Shown here: positions 57,659-64,000 of the stretch, one piece after another
Layout: the number at the start of each line of letters is the position of its first letter
Numbering within the stretch: the first letter of the stretch is position 1
NCBI GenBank assembly: GCA_001599755.1
Contig: BCHX01000002.1
Location: 4,694,330-4,758,329 of the forward strand
DNA length: 64,000 bases
Reading direction: 5' to 3'
Source of the DNA: Gliomastix tumulicola
Taxonomy: Eukaryota; Ascomycota; Sordariomycetes; Hypocreales; Bionectriaceae
Made by a program: the position numbers and the translations under genes
The notes under the pieces: generated by a model
Told to the model about the DNA's origin: nothing
Seen by the model: the letters and a program-made list of their open reading frames with translations, nothing else
Database searches by the model: none

Positions 57659-57828
57659 TGCACACATACACGACCAGACATCCACACACGAACGCTACAA
57701 ATACCGCCCTTTCAGAGTACCATTATGCTCGCTAACGCTATTCCGGGCTGACCCTTACATTTTCACCCCTCTTATACCCAATGGCTCTTCGCCGAGATGC
57801 CGACCGTATGTCCCCATCAGCAGCAGTC

Positions 57829-58635
57829 CTACTTGCCAATCGTTAGGAACAGCCTGTCGCCGACATCTCCCAGACCAGGCTTCAGCATGCCCTCCTTGGT
57901 CAGCTCGCTGTCCACACCCGCCAGCCAGATATCGACACCCTCGGGCCACTCCGCGGCAGCCTTCTTGACACCGTCCGCGGCGCCGATGACGGACAGGACG
58001 AGGACGCGCTCGGCGCCCCACTCGCGCAGTGTGGAGATGGCGGCGGCGGCGGTCCCGCCGGTAGCGATGACCGGGTCGACGATGATAGCAAGGGAGCAGG
58101 CGCCGGTGCTGCCCGTGGACGGGTCCGGGGCGTGGTGCGGGAGGTTGTTGTAGTATTCGACGGGGTCGAGGGTCGTGGCCTCGCGGTACATGCCGAGGTG
58201 GTGGACGGGGGCCGGGTCCGGGAGGATTGTCTGGACGGCTGGGGGGGGGAGGTCAGTCGCATTGTCTTAAATGCATGGTAGGGAGAGAGAGGAAGCTTAC
58301 CTTCCACCATGCCGAGACCTGACCGCAGGATGGGGACTATGGATATCGTGCTGGGCGAGATGGTGGTCGTTGTGTACTCGAAGCCGAGGGGCGTTTGGTC
58401 CTGACGGTCGCTCGTTAGCGAAGCATTGGCGAGGCAAACATGGATGGGGACGCACCTTGGGGCCAGCAGCTGGCGACACGGCCTTGGCCAGAGCCTCAAT
58501 GGACAGGATGAGGCCGATCTCGTGGATCAGGTTCTTGACCTCCTTTGCGGAGGTGGAACTGGACCGCAGCTGGCTCAGCTTGGCCAGCAAGCTCGGGTGC
58601 TGGGAGACATGGACGTTGGCTGGGAGTGACGACAT
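57829..58635 (-). CDS. FUR1: Uracil phosphoribosyltransferase
   Basis: Three exons, 58635-58456, 58400-58301 and 58238-57829, give 229 residues. The protein shows LIHEIGLILSIEAL, the ISIVPILRSGLGM motif, and the PRPP-binding loop in IIVDPVIATGGTAAAAI, where the DPVIATGGTA core is specific for UPRT. The C-terminal DVGDRLFLTIGK fits the family, where GDAGDRxFGT is usual. It converts uracil and PRPP to UMP in pyrimidine salvage and activates 5-fluorouracil; cytosolic. Intron 2 ends in a C9 pyrimidine tract. Its stop lies 170 bases from that of LIG4, tail to tail. Confidence 0.94.
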
Positions 58636-59249
58636 GGTGGGCGTGCGTGCGTTGGCTGCGTAACCTTTTGGGGGATGAAAAGCAGGGACACCCTATCAGG
58701 GGACGGGACGAGGCCAAGGGGAGAGAAAAAGGAGAGACAAAAAAAGGAGGAAAAGAGGGAGGGGAGAGGACTAAGATGAAGATGGAGGGAGGATGGAGGG
58801 ACACTGTATCTCTCGGCGCGAGGTGGGGTGTTTGGAGCTAGCTGGACGCAGTGGGGAGATAAGATAAGGAATTTCGGAGGTCACCGGGCCGTGTGGGTAC
58901 TATATATTTACTGTATGAAACACTGTGCTCCTCCTACCCTGGAGAATTTATTTGCTCAAGATGGCGCTGCCGAATCGAATCGAGTTCAACACGCGTCTGT
59001 TCACCATGCATCAATTGATGTACCTAATCTTTCAATGTCTATTATGAAGCTAGGCCCGGGCCCCAGATAACAAGCACAGTTCATATGACCTCACAGGGCA
59101 GCGCTGTAGCTTCGGCGACCGGTGACGCTAACAGGCCTGAGTCTAACATGCCGTCATATCCGTTGAGTCAACCAGGGCAACGTCCATTCCCGACACGCGA
59201 TTTTCCCGAGATTTTTTTCTCTAAACAACAATGATCAAACCACACAATC
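58636..59249. promoter_or_regulatory. Divergent promoter of UPRT and FEX genes
   Basis: 614 bases between two divergent starts. The UPRT side is purine-rich on the plus strand (CT-rich in the UPRT sense) at 58690-58800, a common fungal leader feature. TATATATTTA near 58904 is a candidate TATA element. The FEX side contains a short upstream ORF, listed separately. Confidence 0.5.
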
Positions 59250-59266
59250 ATGTCCACGGCGGGTGA
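59231..59266 (+). other. Upstream ORF overlapping the FEX start
   Basis: An ATG 19 bases before the FEX ATG opens an 11-codon frame ending with TGA at 59264-59266, out of phase with and across the main start codon. It may lower FEX translation. Confidence 0.4.
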
Positions 59267-60791
59267 CGGGCGCCAAAGTCGTTGGCCGCTTTCAGAACCG
59301 GCAGCAGGCGCGTCTGCCAGCGACAATAATGAGGACACTCACATCCGGAGCGCGATGACCCCGGCCTGGGATCATCATCCGCCGCGCGACAACGCCGACA
59401 TGGAGGCTCACACTCACCCGGCGGTGGCGCGGCCACAGCGCACGCGCAGCCGCAGGTCATCCACGATGCGCGAGAGGTCCAACTCCGCCTCCTACGCGGT
59501 TCCCGACGCCTGGCTCAACCTTGATGAGGTCGCCGCGACGAGCCCCGTCGAGAACGTCGACGAGGCAGTCGTCTACCGGCACCACAGCCTCGAGCAGACG
59601 CGCACGCAGGAGCGCGAGCGCAGGGCGAGCTTGACGACGGCCGAGGGCGTCGCGGGCGGGATCCTCGAGGGCGAGGTTGAGGGGCCGCCGCAGGTGTCGA
59701 AGCTGCTCACGCAGGTGTACACGCTGTCGTACCTCGTGTTCTTTGCGATTCTGGGGACGCTGGGACGGGTCGGACTGGCGGCGTTGACGTCTTATGCTGG
59801 GGCGCCGGTGATATTTGAGTCGATCTGGCCGAACTTTGCGGGGAGTGTTGTCATGGGATTTCTTATCGAGGATAGGGCGCTGTTTAGGATGGAGACGACC
59901 AAGGAAACACGCGACATGGAGCTGGGGCGGAGGAAGAGGACGGATGGCGAGAATGGGTCGAGCTCCGATCGCGACGCCAACGGGGACAGCTCTGACCAGA
60001 GCAACCATCTGGCCGTGAAGAAGACGATCCCGCTCTATATTGGTGCGTCGACCGGCTTCTGTGGCAGCTTGACGAGCTTCTCCGCGTTCATCAGGGACGC
60101 GTTTCTCGCGCTGTCGAACGACATGCGTACGCCGGGCGTGCCCAACTCGCCCATCAGCCGCAGCGGAGGCGAGTCGTTCATGGCAGTGCTGGCCGTCCTC
60201 ATCATCACCGTCACGCTCTCCCTCAGCGCGCTCTTCCTCGGCGCGCACATCGCCATCGCCCTCGAGCCCTTCGTCCCGTCCACGCGCTACCCCATCACCC
60301 GACGCTTCATCGACCCCCTGGCCATCTTCCTCGGCTGGGGCTGCTGGCTCGGTGCCGTGTTTCTGGCCATCTTCCCGCCCCACGACGTCTGGCGCGGCCG
60401 CCCCGTCGTCTTCTCCATCGTCTTCGCGCCCCTCGGCTGCCTGCTGCGCTTCTACGCGTCCCTGTACCTCAACGGCATCGCGGCCTCCTTCCCCGTGGGC
60501 ACCTTCGCCGTCAACGTCTTCGGCACGGGCGTGCTGGGCATGGCGTGGGACGTCGCGCACGTGCCCGTCGGCGGCGTCATCGGGTGCCAGGTGCTGCAGG
60601 GCGTCGAGGACGGGTTCTGCGGCGCGCTGACGACGGTGTCGACGTGGGTGGCCGAGCTGAGCAGTCTGCGGCGGCGGCACGCGTATGTCTACGGGGCGGC
60701 GAGTGTCGTGGCTGCGGTGGTGCTGCTGATTGGGATCATGGGAGGGCTGAGATGGAGTGATGGGTTCAGTCCCCTGGTGTGCTCTACGTAG
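59250..60791 (+). CDS. FEX: Fluoride exporter, double CrcB (FEX)
   Basis: A single exon of 513 residues. About 150 N-terminal residues are polar, then two tandem CrcB-like halves follow, as in fungal FEX. Half one has LGTLGRVGLAAL, the pore Asn in NFAGSVVMGFLIEDR and the phenylalanine-rich STGFCGSLTSFSAF. Half two has CLLRFYASLYLN, VNVFGTGVLGMAWD and QGVEDGFCGALTTVSTWVAEL. A connecting TM lies between (GWGCWLGAVFLAIFPP). A charged loop (residues 215-255) is inserted in half one. It expels fluoride from the cytosol at the plasma membrane and is essential in fluoride-containing environments. The start may be controlled by the overlapping upstream ORF. Its stop is 64 bases from that of the convergent GST gene. 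Confidence 0.95.
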   Translation: MSTAGDGRQSRWPLSEPAAGASASDNNEDTHIRSAMTPAWDHHPPRDNADMEAHTHPAVARPQRTRSRRSSTMRERSNSASYAVPDAWLNLDEVAATSPVENVDEAVVYRHHSLEQTRTQERERRASLTTAEGVAGGILEGEVEGPPQVSKLLTQVYTLSYLVFFAILGTLGRVGLAALTSYAGAPVIFESIWPNFAGSVVMGFLIEDRALFRMETTKETRDMELGRRKRTDGENGSSSDRDANGDSSDQSNHLAVKKTIPLYIGASTGFCGSLTSFSAFIRDAFLALSNDMRTPGVPNSPISRSGGESFMAVLAVLIITVTLSLSALFLGAHIAIALEPFVPSTRYPITRRFIDPLAIFLGWGCWLGAVFLAIFPPHDVWRGRPVVFSIVFAPLGCLLRFYASLYLNGIAASFPVGTFAVNVFGTGVLGMAWDVAHVPVGGVIGCQVLQGVEDGFCGALTTVSTWVAELSSLRRRHAYVYGAASVVAAVVLLIGIMGGLRWSDGFSPLVCST

Positions 60792-60855
60792 CGTATAGAA
60801 AGTTCAATGTCAATCACGCTTTTCATTGATCCTGCTAGCTAAGTACTCAAGGTAT

Positions 60856-61709
60856 CTACTCTTCCATCTCTGGGTAGTGTCGCCAGATGCCGTTCGAGTA
60901 CTTTTGACGCCTGTCGCTGGCAAGGTACGCCTTGATGTTGGGTCGCTCCTTGACCACGTCGTACACCTTGAACACACCATCATACTTGCCCGACTCCCTC
61001 AGCTTCTTCACCGTCTTGGGGAACGCAAACGTAGTCCCGTCCAGTCCCTATCTCACGTCAGCAATGCTACCTACACTTCATCCATGCAAAAAAAAAAAAA
61101 GGTGACAAATACCTGGAACAGCACCAGATCCGCATACGTCAGCGTGCTCCCGTACAGCCACGGCTCCTCCGTGCCGGAGTTGGCATCCACGACGCGCTGC
61201 AGGTACGCCATGAACTTGGGCAGCCGCTCCTCGACAAAGGCCTTGCCGCGCTTCAGCGCCTCGGGCTTCTGGTCCTCGTAGTGGAGGCTCACGGCGATGG
61301 GGTGGTGCGTGTCGTGCACCTCGTCGACGAAGGCGTTGAGGATGGTCATGACGATCTGGTTCAGCTCAAAGATCGCCGGGTTGCTGCCGCTGCTGCCAAC
61401 TTCGGACGGGGCGAGGCCGAGCTTGGGCGCCAGGTAGAGGAGGATGTTGGCCGTCTGGGAGAGGACGAGGTCGCCGTGGCGGAGGGCCGGGCAGGCGAAG
61501 ACGGGGTGTTTGGCGTCTGCGTCCGGGAGGGCGAGGACCGTGGAGATGGCGGCGCCTTCGTCCTGCTCCTGGGCGATGTCCTTGTAGGGGACGCCGGCCT
61601 CCTCGAAGAGGACGCGGATGATCTCGCCGCGGCCGGGGATGCCTGGCCAGTAGATGAGCTCGTAGGCCGGCTCGTCGGTCTTGACACGCTTGGGCTCTGG
61701 CGCAGACAT
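60856..61709 (-). CDS. Glutathione S-transferase, sigma-like
   Basis: Two exons, 61709-61113 and 61047-60856, give 262 residues. The thioredoxin-fold N-terminal domain begins YELIYWPGIPGRGEIIRVLF with the usual Tyr and GRGE of mu/sigma-type GSTs; HGDLVLSQTANILLYLA holds the glutathione-binding Gln-Thr (normally Gln-Ser). The C-terminal helical domain has FVEERLPKFMAYLQRVV and LTYADLVLFQ/GLDG across the intron and ends NIKAYLASDRRQKYSNGIWRHYPEMEE. Exon 2 is established by that ending, homologous to the usual IxAYLxSxRRxxF. It conjugates glutathione to electrophiles in the cytosol. The intron contains an A13 homopolymer. Confidence 0.9.
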
Positions 61710-62615
61710 ATTGCAGGGAGGTGTCGAGTCTACGTAGTGAGGTGGTCAGCTTCAATGGAGAGATGACTGTGCCACATCAATGGGATGGAGGAGAGGATGA
61801 GAGAAGGACAGGAGGAGGGGAGCGGTCTACCTATAAATACTCGAGAGCTGAGGCCAGTCAGAGGCTACGTCAAGCATGCGTGTCAGCTAATTGAGCGGGG
61901 AAGACGTGGACTTCTCCCGAAACCGGTTGTGCCTAAGTTAGGATCTGACCGACGATGACTTCCAGCTGTGCAGCGTTGTGAGCTGCTAGGCCGAACCTTT
62001 TCACGCCGGGGATGTCACCGAGTGCATGGTGTACGAGTACTAGTAGCTAAGGTACTACTGTTGGTATAGTGAGGCTTCAACAGTCTGCTTTGTCTGGGGC
62101 TCTGACAGCTCTGTATAGGCGACCAAACCAGCGCGTTCTGATACGGACACATTGGCTGACATCAATGCCCTCTGTCAATGTAACAGCGCATCCGATGACT
62201 GATCTGCAGTGAACGTCTTCGGTCATCAGCGGGAGAGAATGAGGGGAGCCTGTCGCCGCGCCCTGTGCTCGTGCTGCTAGCCCCGTCCAGGAATTGCTAG
62301 TGCGGGGCGCCAGCGGCGGGAGTCAGCACTAACAAGATCGCGACAGGGGTCCGCTCCAGGGCAATCTTCAGGTACGTTATCTTATCAGCGGCGGCATCTC
62401 CAGCCGGCCCTTCAGCTGGTCATCCGCCCCTTGCTCTTGCGTGACCCTCGACGATCCTGCCTGGAGCCCGTGCGTGACCTTGCGTGCCGTCTTCGGCCTC
62501 TTTGCTGTCTTATATCTCCTTCTTCTTGTCTCCTTCTCCCCCCCCCCTCTCTTCCTGACATGCTGCATCGCTAGAACATACACTCACTCCCCCCTTCAGA
62601 CTGCAGCCTGCCACA
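61710..62615. promoter_or_regulatory. Divergent promoter of GST and terminal amidohydrolase genes
   Basis: 906 bases between divergent starts. The proximal GST side contains TATAAATA (61832-61839, plus strand reading). CTTATATCTCC (62510) and a C-rich leader (62540-62595) precede the amidohydrolase. No gene seen. Confidence 0.45.
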
Positions 62616-64000
62616 ATGGACGAAAAGGCCGGTCTTCCTCCCTACGCCCTCGTCCGTCCGCGCCGTCGCGGATGGAGCCGCTTCGTCCGTCGCTACGGCA
62701 TCTTCGCCTTCCTCGGCCTCGTGTTCTTCTGCGCCCACCTGCAGGAGCGCGAGCAGCTCCAGCACGCCGCGCCCTCGCACCCGAAGCTCGACCTCGACAA
62801 GCTACAGGATGACCTCGAGACCTGCAAGAAGCTCCGACACAAGCCTACCGACCCCATTGGCCCCGGCCGCTCCAAGAACGCACGCTACATCGAGGGTGGC
62901 AAGCCCACGCTTATCAAGAACGCGACTATCTGGATCGGCGAGCCGATTGAGGGAAGCATCGTGGAGGATGTACGATCGGGGGCCGCGTGGGAGTGGGTGA
63001 AGGGGGATGTGCTGCTTGAATATGGGTTGATCCAGAAGGTCGAGAGCGAGATTGCCGAGACGACGCTGCCGAAGGATACGATTATCTACAATGCCCACGG
63101 CTATCCGTTGACGTCGGGTATCATCGATATGCACAGTCACGCTGGAGTGTATCCGCTGCCGACGCTCGACGGAGACTCGGACGGCAACGAGTTCTCGGAT
63201 AACATCACGCCGTGGGCGCGATCCAAGGACGCCCTGATGCCGCTGGACCCCCAGATCGAGGTCATCAAGTCGGGCGGTGTCACGACGTCGCTTGTCCTGC
63301 CCGGATCGGCCAACAACATCGGCGGCGAGGCCTTCGTCTTCAAGCACGCCGTGGGCAAGCCCGACGGCCGCACAGAGCTCAGCGCGGCCGACCTGCTGGC
63401 AGCTCCCGATGCGGACGCCGACTCGGGCGGCTGGCGGTACATGAAGATGGCCTGCGGCGAGAACGCGAAGCGCTTCCACGGCTCCGCGACGTCGAGACCC
63501 GCGTCCCGCATGGGCGAGAGCTACGAGTATCGCCTCACGTTCGAGCGTGCCCGCAAGCTCATCCAGGAGCAGGACGACTGGTGCGCCACGGCGGCCGCTC
63601 TCGGCGTCGAGAAGGTGGACGAATATCTGCCGCAGAGCGTCGAGTGGGAGGCTCTCGGTGCTGCTCTGCGCGGACAGGTGCACATCAACGTCCACTGCTA
63701 CACGATTCCCGATCTCGAGGGCATGGTCGACCACACCAACGAGTTCCAGTTCCCGGTGCGTGCCTTCCACCACGCGCACCAGACGTATCTGGTGCCTGAG
63801 ATTCTCCGTCGCACTTGGGGCGGTCGGCCGCCGAGCTCGGCCATCTTTGCCGACAACATGTACTACAAGACCGAGGCCTACATTGGAAGCGAGTTCGCGG
63901 GCAAGTTCCTCTACGACGAGGGCCTCACGCCCATCTACGTGAGCGACAACCCCGTGCTGAGTGCCCAGCACGTCCTCTTCGAGGCGGCCAAGGGCTACCA
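62616..64000 (+). CDS. Membrane-anchored amidohydrolase, partial (3' end outside window)
   Basis: One open frame runs from ATG 62616 to the window end (461 residues, no stop). The N-terminus is basic and then hydrophobic (YGIFAFLGLVFFCAH), a type II signal anchor, so the catalytic domain would be extracellular or luminal. The amidohydrolase fold is shown by GIIDMHSHAG (His173/His175), VKSGG-type IKSGGVTTSLVLPG, VHINVHCYTIPDLEGM (His) and RAFHHAHQTYLVP (His). Fungal relatives are often annotated as imidazolonepropionase-like or carbohydrate esterase family 9, but no activity is known to me. The conserved Asp of the fourth metal motif (YVSDNP) lies close to the end. Confidence 0.88.
   Translation, partial: MDEKAGLPPYALVRPRRRGWSRFVRRYGIFAFLGLVFFCAHLQEREQLQHAAPSHPKLDLDKLQDDLETCKKLRHKPTDPIGPGRSKNARYIEGGKPTLIKNATIWIGEPIEGSIVEDVRSGAAWEWVKGDVLLEYGLIQKVESEIAETTLPKDTIIYNAHGYPLTSGIIDMHSHAGVYPLPTLDGDSDGNEFSDNITPWARSKDALMPLDPQIEVIKSGGVTTSLVLPGSANNIGGEAFVFKHAVGKPDGRTELSAADLLAAPDADADSGGWRYMKMACGENAKRFHGSATSRPASRMGESYEYRLTFERARKLIQEQDDWCATAAALGVEKVDEYLPQSVEWEALGAALRGQVHINVHCYTIPDLEGMVDHTNEFQFPVRAFHHAHQTYLVPEILRRTWGGRPPSSAIFADNMYYKTEAYIGSEFAGKFLYDEGLTPIYVSDNPVLSAQHVLFEAAKGY

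Noticed and set aside
59457..60680. Long minus-strand frame opposite FEX
   Set aside because: Antisense shadow of the GC-rich FEX exon.
1..64000. tRNA, rRNA, CRISPR, bacterial operon signals, transposons
   Set aside because: No clover-leaf with matching B box, no repeat-spacer arrays, no transposase or reverse transcriptase motifs were seen by eye; a covariance-model scan would be needed to exclude a small RNA gene.

Overview
The window is a piece of a filamentous ascomycete (Pezizomycotina) nuclear genome. This rests on short GT-AG introns of about 45-120 bases with CTAAC/CTAAT-like branch sites, GC-rich codon use, and gene families typical of moulds: Zn2Cys6 regulator, HET domain, Clr5-ankyrin protein, CmcJ/NvfI-type oxidoreductase, double-CrcB fluoride exporter. 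A Sordariomycete is my guess, but the class cannot be fixed from the sequence. No rRNA, tRNA, CRISPR array, transposase or reverse transcriptase was recognised. One ambiguous base lies in the DNA ligase IV gene (56172).

Layout. (1) 0.3-1.6 kb: a C2H2-like zinc-finger protein. (2) 2.7-12.3 kb: three same-strand carbohydrate enzymes, a cytosolic GH2 beta-galactosidase, a secreted GH95 alpha-L-fucosidase and a secreted alginate-lyase-fold polysaccharide lyase. (3) 12.5-19.7 kb: a citrate synthase homologue without mitochondrial presequence, divergent from a CmcJ/NvfI-like oxidoreductase, then a 2 kb GATA-rich intergenic region and a DHA1 drug:H+ antiporter. (4) 20.6-27.6 kb: a secreted tandem ricin-B-lectin-like protein, a GH31 glycosidase and a Zn2Cys6 regulator. 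(5) 28.5-30.6 kb: a CorA-type Mg2+ transporter. (6) 31-52 kb: a looser, gene-poor stretch with an unknown membrane-anchored protein, a decayed AAA (CbxX/CfxQ-like) pseudogene, a 1246-residue Clr5-ankyrin protein, an FAD monooxygenase, a secreted GH3 beta-glucosidase and a 1368-residue TPR-HET fusion. (7) 52.6-64 kb: compact housekeeping and catabolic genes, namely YtcJ-like amidohydrolase, DNA ligase IV, uracil phosphoribosyltransferase, fluoride exporter FEX, glutathione S-transferase and a membrane-anchored amidohydrolase cut by the window end.

Main idea. GH95, GH2, GH31 and GH3 are the four exo-activities used in order to dismantle a fucosylated xyloglucan side chain (Fuc-Gal-Xyl-Glc), the set found in bacterial xyloglucan utilisation loci. 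Finding all four within 43 kb of a fungal chromosome, with a pathway-type Zn2Cys6 regulator beside GH31, suggests a dispersed fungal glycan-use neighbourhood. This is inference from families and position. The other notable items are the TPR-HET and Clr5-ankyrin proteins beside an AAA pseudogene (a possible self/non-self recognition island), a 9-nt micro-exon supported by an internal protein repeat, a diverged intergenic duplication with conserved GATA boxes, and several perfect inverted repeats in promoters.
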